Source: DATEOR01 sp046734455 (lineage in GTDB: Bacteria > Actinomycetota > Thermoleophilia > Gaiellales > Gaiellaceae). From it: 11,490 nucleotides of DNA. The stretch spans positions 1 through 11,490 of the forward strand of contig JBKPRJ010000070.1 in assembly GCA_046734455.1 (NCBI GenBank). The letters are read 5' to 3'. A program made the position numbers and the translations under genes. The notes under the pieces are model-generated. The model searched no databases. It saw nothing but the letters and a program-made list of their open reading frames with translations, and was not told the origin of the DNA. Positions 6,574 to 11,490 of the stretch are shown piece by piece (within the stretch, counting starts at the first letter, position 1; every line of letters starts with the position of its first letter).

Positions 6574-8556
6574 TCAGCCTTCGTCGGAGGGCTCTTCGGG
6601 CGGCGGGCCGCCGTTTCCGCCCGTGACCTCGAGGTCGGTGCGCTCGATCTGGCGCGTCTCGTAGGCCTCGAGGATGTCGCCTTCCTTCACGTCGTTGAAG
6701 TTCTCGAGCAGGATCCCGCACTCGAAGCCCTCCTGCACCTCGCGCACGTCGTCCTTGAAGCGCTTGAGGCTCGCGATCGTCGTCTCGTAGATGACGGCGC
6801 CCTCGCGGACGACGCGGATCTGCGAGTTCCGGCGAATGACGCCGCGCGTGACCATGCAGCCTGCGATGACGCCGAGCCGGGAGGCGCGGAAGAGCGCGCG
6901 GACCTCGGCCTCGCCCAGCGACTCCTCGACCTGCTCGGGCGCGAGCATGCCGACGAGCGCCTGCTGGATGTCCTCAGTCAGCTGGTAGATGACGCGGTAG
7001 GTGCGGATGTCGACGCCGTCGCGCTCGGCGAGCGATCGCGCCTCGGCGTTCGGACGGACGTTGAAGCCGGCGACGATCGCGTTCGAGGCGGAGGCGAGCA
7101 TGACGTCGCTCTCCGTGATCGCCCCGATGCCGGTGTGGATGACGTTGACCGCCACCTCGGGATGCTTGATCTTCGCGAGCTCGCCCACGACAGCCTCGAC
7201 CGAGCCCTGCACGTCGGCCTTGACGATGACGTTGAGCTCCTGGACGCCGCCCTCGCCCATGCGGGTGAAGAGGTCCTCGAGCGAGATGCCCTTCTTCGAG
7301 CTCCGCGCGAGCTGCTCTGCCCGCACGCGCTGCGCGCGCAGGCCGGCGAGATGCCGCGCCTGGCGCTCGTTCTCGACGACGCGTGCGTTCTCGCCCGCGC
7401 CGGGAGGCTTGTCGAAGCCGAGGATCTCGACCGGAGTCCCGGGTCGCGCCTCCTTGACCTTCTCACCGCGATAGTCGTGGAGCGCGCGCACCTTCCCCCA
7501 CGCGTCGCCGGCGACGATCCCGTCCCCGACCTTGAGAGTGCCGCGCGCGACCAGCATGGTCGCGACGGGGCCGCGGCCGATGTCCAGGCGGCTCTCGATG
7601 ATCGGTCCCGAGGCCTCGGCCTTCGGATTCGCAGTCAGCTCGAGCTCGGCGTCGGCGACGAGCAGCACCTTCTCGACGAGATCGTCGAGGCCCTGCTGTT
7701 CCTTGGCCGAGACGTCCGCGTACTGGGTCGTCCCGCCCCACTCCTCCGGCTGGAGGTCGTGCGTGACGAGCTCCTGGCGCACGCGCGTCGGGTTGGAGTC
7801 GGGCCGGTCGATCTTGTTGACGGCGACGACGATCGGCACCTCGGCCGCGCGCGCGTGGTTGATCGACTCGATGGTCTGCGGCATGACGCCGTCGTCGGCC
7901 GCGACGACGAGGACCGCGATGTCGGTTACCTTCGCACCGCGGGCGCGGAGGGCGGTGAACGCCTCGTGGCCCGGCGTGTCGAGGAACGTGACGCGGCGGC
8001 CGTCGTGGTCGACCTGGTAGGCCCCGATGTGCTGCGTGATGCCGCCGGCCTCCGTCTCGACGACGGCCGACTCGCGGATCGCGTCGAGGAGCGTCGTCTT
8101 GCCGTGGTCGACGTGGCCCATGATCGTGACGACGGGCGGCCGCGCGACGAGATCCTCGGGCGCGTCCTCGAAGACCTCGGGCTCGAGATCCTCGTCGTCC
8201 GCGTGCTTGATCTCTACCTCGCGCTCGAGCGTCGTCGCGATCACTTCGACCGCGTCGTCGGAGAGCGACTGGGTGATGGTCACCATCTCCCCGACGTCCA
8301 TCATGATCTTGATGATCTGCGGCACGGGGATGCCGAGCGCCGCGGAGAGCTCCTTCACCGTCGCGCCGGAGTTGACCTGGACCGGGCCGGTCGGCTGAAC
8401 CGGAGCCTGCTGTTCCTGCCGCGGCTTCGGCGTTTCCCGCGGCGCGCGCGAATCCTGGCGCGGGCGGTTCGCCTGCGAGTCGATGACGACCCGGCGCTTG
8501 CGCCGGCCGCCCGTGGCGCCGCTTCGCGGTCTCAGTGGTCTCTGTCGGTCAGCCAT
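6574..8556 (-). CDS. infB: Translation initiation factor IF-2
   Basis: The product is 660 residues. IF2 is the GTPase that brings fMet-tRNA to the 30S and promotes subunit joining. An arginine/proline/glutamine-rich low-complexity N-terminus (1-60) is followed by an IF2_N module (about 63-115, TVKELSAALGIPVPQIIKIMM). The GTPase domain shows G1 GHVDHGKTT (147-155), the switch-I region GGITQHIGAY (171-180), G3 DTPGHEAF (193-200), G4 NKID (247-250) and G5 SAK (283-285). Domains II, III (QGSVEAVVGEL; GAITESDVMLASAS) and the fMet-tRNA-binding C2 domain (VTRGVIRRNSQIRVVREG) follow in order. It lacks the very long N-terminal extension of Streptomyces or Mycobacterium IF2 (about 900-1,000 residues). 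It starts 3 bp after ylxR. Confidence 0.98.
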   Translation of the reverse strand: MADRQRPLRPRSGATGGRRKRRVVIDSQANRPRQDSRAPRETPKPRQEQQAPVQPTGPVQVNSGATVKELSAALGIPVPQIIKIMMDVGEMVTITQSLSDDAVEVIATTLEREVEIKHADDEDLEPEVFEDAPEDLVARPPVVTIMGHVDHGKTTLLDAIRESAVVETEAGGITQHIGAYQVDHDGRRVTFLDTPGHEAFTALRARGAKVTDIAVLVVAADDGVMPQTIESINHARAAEVPIVVAVNKIDRPDSNPTRVRQELVTHDLQPEEWGGTTQYADVSAKEQQGLDDLVEKVLLVADAELELTANPKAEASGPIIESRLDIGRGPVATMLVARGTLKVGDGIVAGDAWGKVRALHDYRGEKVKEARPGTPVEILGFDKPPGAGENARVVENERQARHLAGLRAQRVRAEQLARSSKKGISLEDLFTRMGEGGVQELNVIVKADVQGSVEAVVGELAKIKHPEVAVNVIHTGIGAITESDVMLASASNAIVAGFNVRPNAEARSLAERDGVDIRTYRVIYQLTEDIQQALVGMLAPEQVEESLGEAEVRALFRASRLGVIAGCMVTRGVIRRNSQIRVVREGAVIYETTIASLKRFKDDVREVQEGFECGILLENFNDVKEGDILEAYETRQIERTDLEVTGGNGGPPPEEPSDEG

Positions 8557-8559
8557 TGG

Positions 8560-8808
8560 TCAGCGCGTTTCGAGTTCGGAGACGAGATTCGCCGGAATTC
8601 TGACGTTCCGCCGCAAAGTTCGCGAGAAGGCCCGCCGGTCGGCGGCCCGCTCGAAGCACGAGAGCCGTGCGTGCGCATACGCCCCTCGGCCCGGAGAACG
8701 CTTCCCCCGGTCCAGCCGAAGCGTCCCGTCCGGTGCGACGAAGCGCACCAACTCGCGCTGCGGAGCCTTGCGCCCGCAGCCGACGCACGTCCTCTCGGGC
8801 TCGCTCAT
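8560..8808 (-). CDS. ylxR: YlxR family RNA-binding protein (DUF448)
   Basis: The product is 82 residues. It opens with RTCVGCGRKAPQRELVRFV (6-24), the signature of the YlxR fold, followed by LDRGKRSPGRGAYAHARLSC (32-51), where GRGAY and the following cysteine are conserved, and a basic helical tail (AFSRTLRRNV). YlxR-type proteins bind RNA and have been linked to gene regulation and RNase P in some Firmicutes; the precise role here is open. The ATG at 8808 overlaps the nusA stop as ATGA, so translation is probably coupled. Position between nusA and infB is the textbook location. Confidence 0.95.
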   Translation of the reverse strand: MSEPERTCVGCGRKAPQRELVRFVAPDGTLRLDRGKRSPGRGAYAHARLSCFERAADRRAFSRTLRRNVRIPANLVSELETR

Positions 8809-10310
8809 TCGGCAGGGGTCTTCTCCTCCTCTTGCGGCTCGGCCGCGGCGGGCTCGGTCTCGACGTCGGCTTCGGCCTGCGGCGCTGCCTCGGGCTCCGG
8901 CTCGGCGTCCGCCGGAACGGTGGGCGTAGGCTTCGCAGCCGGCTCGTCGACGGCGTCGGTTTCCTCGACCGCCTCCACCTCGCCGGCCTCCGGCTCCTCG
9001 GCCTCGGGCTGGGCGGGCTGGACGATCTCGGCGGAGACGTCCTCGCCGGCCGCCTCGCGCTCGGCGATCTCGCGGTGCGCGGGGATGCCGCAGTAGTGCG
9101 AGCCGGGGAGCGCCGTGTTCGGGCAGCGCTTGCCGGTCGAGAGCAGCGCGACGCAGCGGCCGGAGAACTCCTCCTCCTGGCCGCCGAAGGCCGCGTCGGC
9201 CTCGGCGCGGGCGAACTCGGTCTCGGACTGGATGTCGATCTTCCAGCCGGTCAGCCGCGCAGCCAGACGGGCGTTCAGGCCCTCCTTGCCGATGGCGAGC
9301 GAAAGCTGGTCGTCGGGGACGACCACGGTGGCCTCGCTGGACTCGTCGTCGACGAGCACCTCGCGCACCCGCGCGGGCGAGAGCGCCTTGGCGACGAAGC
9401 GCGCGGGCTCCGGGTTCCAGGGGATGATGTCGATCTTCTCGCCGCGGAGCTCGGACACGACCATGCGAACGCGTGACCCCCGCGGGCCGACGCAGGCGCC
9501 GACCGGGTCGACACCCTGGACGTGGGACTCGACGGCGATCTTCGAGCGATAGCCGGGCTCGCGGGCGACGCCGCGGATCTCGACCAAGCCGTCCGCGATC
9601 TCGGGAACCTCGAGCTCGAACAGCGTCTTGATCAGCTCGGGGTCGCGGCGGGAGAGGATGACCTGCGGGCCCTTCGTGCCCGATCGGACCTCGGTGATCA
9701 CCGCCTTGATGCGGCTGCCCTGCTCGTAGCGCTCGCCGTCGACCTGCTCGGAGCGCGGGAGGAGCGCCTCGACCTTGCCGAGGTCGACGAGCACGTTGTT
9801 GCGATCGCCGGCCTGCTGGACGATTCCGGTCACGACCTCGGTCACGCGGTCGACGTACTCGTCGTACATCATCTCGCGCTCGGCCTCGCGGATGCGCTGG
9901 AGGATGACCTGCTTCGCGGTCTGCGCGGCGATGCGCCCGAAGTTCTCGGGCGTGACGTCGGCGCGCTTGACCTGCTCGTCCGGCACGTCGGACCAATCGA
10001 TCACGAGGTCGTCGTCGGTGATGAGCGTATGCGAGCGCTCGCCGTTCTCGGCCTCGGCGGCCTCGAGCTCGGTGATCGCGCGCTCGCGCGCCTCGTCCAT
10101 GAGCCGCTCTTCGATATCGGGCGGGAGCTCGACGGACCAGACACGGAAGTCGCCGCCCGAGTCGAGCTCGACCGTCGCGTGACGGGCCGCTCCCGGCGTC
10201 TTCTTGTAGGCAGCGAGCAGCGCGTCCTCGAGCGCGCGGACGAGGACGTCGTCCTCGATCCCCTTCTCGCGCTCGATCTGCCTGACCGCCTCGAGAATCT
10301 CTCTACTCAT
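8805..10310 (-). CDS. nusA: Transcription termination/antitermination factor NusA with zinc-finger-like C-terminal extension
   Basis: The product is 501 residues, longer than minimal NusA (about 350-370). The N-terminal RNA-polymerase-binding domain covers about 1-145 (SREILEAVRQIEREKGI). The S1 domain is about 150-222. KH1 and KH2 follow at about 223-362, with GACVGPRGSRVRMVVSEL and the SLAIGKEGLNARLAARLTGW motif. After residue 365 comes an extension. It contains Cys386, Cys396, Cys407 and His412 in a C-x9-C-x10-C-x4-H pattern around GKRCPNTALPGSHYC. A tail of about 80 residues rich in Glu, Ala and Pro ends the protein. The pattern resembles small standalone CxxxTxxGxxCxxxxxxGxxYCxxH zinc-binding motifs. 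NusA modulates pausing and termination and may regulate its own operon through the leader terminator upstream of rimP. It starts 4 bp after rimP. Confidence 0.98.
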   Translation of the reverse strand: MSREILEAVRQIEREKGIEDDVLVRALEDALLAAYKKTPGAARHATVELDSGGDFRVWSVELPPDIEERLMDEARERAITELEAAEAENGERSHTLITDDDLVIDWSDVPDEQVKRADVTPENFGRIAAQTAKQVILQRIREAEREMMYDEYVDRVTEVVTGIVQQAGDRNNVLVDLGKVEALLPRSEQVDGERYEQGSRIKAVITEVRSGTKGPQVILSRRDPELIKTLFELEVPEIADGLVEIRGVAREPGYRSKIAVESHVQGVDPVGACVGPRGSRVRMVVSELRGEKIDIIPWNPEPARFVAKALSPARVREVLVDDESSEATVVVPDDQLSLAIGKEGLNARLAARLTGWKIDIQSETEFARAEADAAFGGQEEEFSGRCVALLSTGKRCPNTALPGSHYCGIPAHREIAEREAAGEDVSAEIVQPAQPEAEEPEAGEVEAVEETDAVDEPAAKPTPTVPADAEPEPEAAPQAEADVETEPAAAEPQEEEKTPAE

Positions 10311-10314
10311 CGGT

Positions 10315-10758
10315 TTACCGCCTCTCCTCGATCAGGTTCCCGCGCACGATCGCGTCGTACGGAACGCCGAATCGCTCGTCGCCGATTGCAATGGTGGCCT
10401 CGTCCTCGCCGGCGTCGACAACCTCGCCGCGAAAGCGCTTCCGCCCCGAGACCTCGACATCGGTGCGCACCGACACAGTGCGCCCGACCGCGCCGGCGAA
10501 GTGGTCGCGGGTGCGCAAAGGCCGCGCGAATCCGGGCGAGGACACCTCGAGGGAGTAGCGGTCGAGGTAGCTTCGCAGCGTGTTCGTGACGCTTTCGCAG
10601 AGCGCGTGATCGACGCCCCTCGGGTGGTCGATGTAGACGCAGAGACGCTCGGGCCCCATGAGCTCGACGGCGAGCACGTCGACGTCGGGCAAGCGGCCCT
10701 GCACGGTCTCTGCGACCTCGCGGTGAAGTTGGCGTTCTCTTTCGTGAACCTGCGTCAT
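10315..10758 (-). CDS. rimP: Ribosome maturation factor RimP
   Basis: The product is 147 residues, typical of RimP, which aids 30S assembly. The N-terminal domain has VDVLAVELMGPERLCVYIDHPRGVDH; the diagnostic motif YSLEVSSPGFARPLRTRDHF spans about 68-87. The C-terminal SH3-like domain includes GRTVSVRTD, KRFRGEVVDAGEDEATI, and VPYDAIVRGNLI. I chose the ATG at 10758 because AAAAGG lies 10 bases upstream and the open frame further up runs through the terminator hairpin. It is the first gene of the operon after the promoter and leader terminator described separately. Confidence 0.95.
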   Translation of the reverse strand: MTQVHERERQLHREVAETVQGRLPDVDVLAVELMGPERLCVYIDHPRGVDHALCESVTNTLRSYLDRYSLEVSSPGFARPLRTRDHFAGAVGRTVSVRTDVEVSGRKRFRGEVVDAGEDEATIAIGDERFGVPYDAIVRGNLIEERR

Positions 10759-10777
10759 CGTTTCTGTGCCTTTTCGC

Positions 10778-10803
10778 AAAAAATGGGCGCCGCGCGCCCA
10801 TTT
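10778..10803 (-). terminator. Intrinsic terminator inside the rimP-nusA leader (candidate attenuator)
   Basis: In minus-strand RNA a perfect 10-bp stem (AAAUGGGCGC with GCGCCCAUUU, loop GCG) runs straight into a six-U run ending at 10778. The rimP ribosome binding site begins 4 bases later. The proposed start site is near 10826, so the terminated RNA would be about 50 nt. A second, imperfect palindrome (10799-10820, GAAATG pairing with CATTTC around CCAGCTGG) overlaps the 5' arm of the terminator and could compete with it. A terminator between promoter and first gene is the hallmark of attenuation. Confidence 0.8.
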
Positions 10804-10832
10804 CTCCAGCTGGGGAAATGTGGTGTTCGAAC

Positions 10833-10841
10833 AGGATAGCA
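10833..10841 (-). promoter_or_regulatory. Candidate extended -10 promoter for the rimP-nusA-infB operon
   Basis: The minus strand reads TGCTATCCT at 10841-10833: a TGn extension followed by TATCCT, a good sigma-70-type -10. Transcription would begin near 10826. No good -35 is seen 16-18 bases upstream. The last T of the -10 begins a perfect 10-bp palindrome TGTTCGAACA (10824-10833), and another, GTCGGCCGAC, lies at 10848-10857 in the -35 zone. Its place between two leftward terminators supports a true promoter here. Confidence 0.6.
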
Positions 10842-10892
10842 CCAGCCGTCGGCCGACTCCTGGGGCACGCCGGGCCTGAAAACGAGCGCATG

Positions 10893-10919
10893 AAAAAGGC
10901 CCCGCCTGGCGGAGCCTTT
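10893..10919 (-). terminator. Intrinsic terminator after the 21-residue ORF
   Basis: In minus-strand RNA an 11-bp stem (AAAGGCUCCGC with GCGGGGCCUUU, one U-G pair, loop CAG) is followed by further U residues (UUUUU in all). On the plus strand the U-G pair becomes a C-A mismatch and only three U residues follow, so the element is oriented leftward. It ends transcription of the small ORF region before the rimP promoter. Confidence 0.78.
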
Positions 10920-10926
10920 CGCATCG

Positions 10927-10952
10927 GGGCCCGGACTAAGAGTTCCGGGCCC
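10927..10952 (-). promoter_or_regulatory. 9-bp perfect hairpin overlapping the mini-ORF stop codon
   Basis: GGGCCCGGA (10927-10935) and TCCGGGCCC (10944-10952) form a perfect inverted repeat with an 8-base loop. On the minus strand the loop contains the TAG stop of the 21-residue ORF. A ribosome reaching the last codons would melt this stem. It lies just 7 bases before the terminator stem, so the two could be linked in a translation-sensing switch, although no direct base-pairing competition between them is obvious. Confidence 0.55.
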
Positions 10953-11001
10953 AGGAAGTGGGGAACTTCCGAAGCTTGTCTCGGAGGCTGGCCGCTGTCA
11001 T
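10936..11001 (-). CDS. 21-residue ORF, possible leader peptide or small protein
   Basis: This short ORF starts at an ATG preceded by a strong ribosome binding site (AAAGGAG, 11014-11008, 6-base spacing). The product begins MTAASLRDKLRK and ends FPTSWARNS: basic, with one Trp, no run of a single amino acid of the kind that marks classic biosynthetic leader peptides, and no membrane segment. The stop codon lies in a hairpin loop and an intrinsic terminator follows 17 bases later. The good ribosome binding site and the terminator argue that it is translated. I do not recognise it and found no clear promoter upstream. It could be a translated leader, a free small protein, or a chance ORF in a noncoding RNA. 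Confidence 0.45.
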   Translation of the reverse strand: MTAASLRDKLRKFPTSWARNS

Positions 11002-11039
11002 TCCGAGCTCCTTTCCTTGCCGCAAGGGTGACCCCGTGC

Positions 11040-11072
11040 GTTCTGATCGGCCGGATGCTCGGCCGACAGAAC
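11040..11072. repeat. 13-bp inverted repeat with one bulge
   Basis: GTTCTG-A-TCGGCCG (11040-11053) pairs with CGGCCGA-CAGAAC (11060-11072) around a 6-base loop; a single A bulges. It lies in the spacer between the divergent mini-ORF and hydrolase gene, 26 bp upstream of the mini-ORF ribosome binding site. There is no U-run on either side, so it is not a standard terminator. It may be a 5'-UTR structure of the leftward transcript or an operator for the rightward gene. Confidence 0.5.
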
Positions 11073-11091
11073 CCTCGAACTAGGGACGCCA

Positions 11092-11097
11092 TAGAGT
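11092..11097 (+). promoter_or_regulatory. Possible -10 hexamer for the hydrolase gene
   Basis: TAGAGT fits the TAnnnT pattern and ends 3 bases before the GTG at 11101 and 9 bases before the GTG at 11107. If real, the transcript would be leaderless or nearly so and would favour the start at 11107. No convincing -35 was found, so this is a weak call. Confidence 0.25.
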
Positions 11098-11100
11098 TCG

Positions 11101-11490
11101 GTGACCGTGCATTGGGCTGAGGTCGCCGGAATCCGCATCGGCTACGAGCAAGCAGGGGAAGGGCCACCTCTCGTTCTCCTCCATGGGGCCGTGAGCGACT
11201 GCCGTGTCTGGGAGGCCCAGATCGAAGCCTTCTCACATCGGTTCTCCGTGATCGCCTGGGACGCGCCCGGGTGCGGACAATCCACGGATCCCCCCGAATC
11301 GTTCCGGTTGCCCGAGTACGCGGATGCGTTGGCAGGCGTCCTCGGGCAACTCGGGGTCGGGCCGGCGCACGTGCTCGGACACTCCTTCGGTGGAGCGCTC
11401 GCTCTAGAGCTGGCCGCGCGTCATCCGAGCGCCGTCGCGACGCTGATCCTCGTCGGCGGGTACGCCGGCTGGAAAGGGTCGCTCCCCCAA
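11101..11490 (+). CDS. Alpha/beta hydrolase, N-terminal part
   Basis: The first 130 codons of an alpha/beta-hydrolase-fold enzyme are present; the gene runs off the right edge. Numbering from the GTG at 11101: the opening beta strands (VAGIRIGYEQAGEGPPLVLLHG) end at the oxyanion-hole HG (28-29), followed by WDAPGCGQS (53-61), typical of the strand-4 turn, and the nucleophile elbow GHSFGG with Ser95. The acid and histidine of the triad lie beyond the window. An in-frame TAG at 11092 limits the start to the GTG at 11101 or 11107; no clear ribosome binding site precedes either. The substrate is not predictable; esterase, epoxide hydrolase, haloperoxidase-like and C-C hydrolase members share this pattern. 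It is divergent from the rimP operon region and not obviously linked to it in function. Confidence 0.92.
   Translation, partial: MTVHWAEVAGIRIGYEQAGEGPPLVLLHGAVSDCRVWEAQIEAFSHRFSVIAWDAPGCGQSTDPPESFRLPEYADALAGVLGQLGVGPAHVLGHSFGGALALELAARHPSAVATLILVGGYAGWKGSLPQ

Noticed and set aside
7135..9096. 653-codon open frame on the plus strand opposite infB, ylxR and the end of nusA
   Set aside because: It is antisense to three certain genes. Its translation is Arg/Asp/Leu-rich low-complexity sequence typical of a GC-rich shadow frame, with no recognisable domain.
8560..9996. 478-codon minus-strand frame ending in ylxR, which could suggest a long YlxR fusion
   Set aside because: Everything upstream of codon MSEPERTC is an out-of-frame reading of nusA (Arg/Gly-rich). 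ylxR has its own ATG in the ATGA overlap with nusA.
10824..10833. TGTTCGAACA considered as an actinobacterial SOS (LexA) box
   Set aside because: The SOS box has GAAC-N4-GTTC order; here the half-sites are reversed (GTTC then GAAC) with no spacer.
10759..11100. Search for a tRNA upstream of rimP, as with metY in E. coli
   Set aside because: No cloverleaf, T-loop GTTCRANNC in proper context or CCA end was found; the TTCGA occurrences lie in simple palindromes.
10818..11120. 100-codon plus-strand open frame between rimP and the hydrolase
   Set aside because: It crosses both leftward promoter and terminator elements, has no ribosome binding site and no recognisable protein pattern.

Overview
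The window is GC-rich and almost fully coding. Nearly every gene lies on the minus strand. Gene content and order match the conserved bacterial translation/transcription cluster rimP-nusA-ylxR-infB-ylxP-rbfA-nrnA-truB-(MFS)-ribF, followed after an interruption by rpsO-pnp. High GC, GTG/TTG starts, tight ATGA/GTGA overlaps and apparent leaderless starts suggest a high-GC actinobacterium. A deep-branching class such as Thermoleophilia is my guess; this is inference from style, not from a marker search.

Layout, right to left in the direction of most transcription. At 11101-11490 the start of an alpha/beta hydrolase runs rightward off the window. Between it and rimP (10759-11100) is a structured control region: a 13-bp hairpin (11040-11072), a 21-residue ORF with a strong ribosome binding site (10936-11001) whose stop codon sits in the loop of a 9-bp hairpin, an intrinsic terminator (10893-10919), an extended -10 promoter (10833-10841), and a second near-perfect intrinsic terminator (10778-10803) placed inside the leader of rimP. 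Then follow rimP, nusA, ylxR, infB, ylxP, rbfA, nrnA, truB, an MFS exporter and ribF, with gaps of at most 11 bp or short overlaps throughout, plus a small zinc-ribbon gene 38 bp further on.

A rightward gamma-glutamyltransferase-like gene (445-1851) breaks the usual ribF-rpsO adjacency. It overlaps the zinc-ribbon gene tail to tail by 71 bp and is divergent from rpsO, with only 19 bp between the two start codons. rpsO is followed, after a long hairpin, by the first codons of pnp.

Functionally, the cluster supplies 30S maturation (RimP, RbfA, S15), initiation (IF2), transcription elongation/termination (NusA, YlxR), tRNA modification (TruB), RNA turnover (NrnA, PNPase) and flavin cofactors (RibF). 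The points most worth checking are the attenuator-like nusA-operon leader with its upstream mini-ORF, a C3H zinc-finger-like insert in the C-terminal extension of NusA, a symmetric bidirectional promoter between rpsO and the GGT-like gene, and the loss of glutamate-binding residues in that GGT-like protein. No tRNA, rRNA, CRISPR array, insertion sequence or phage gene was seen.
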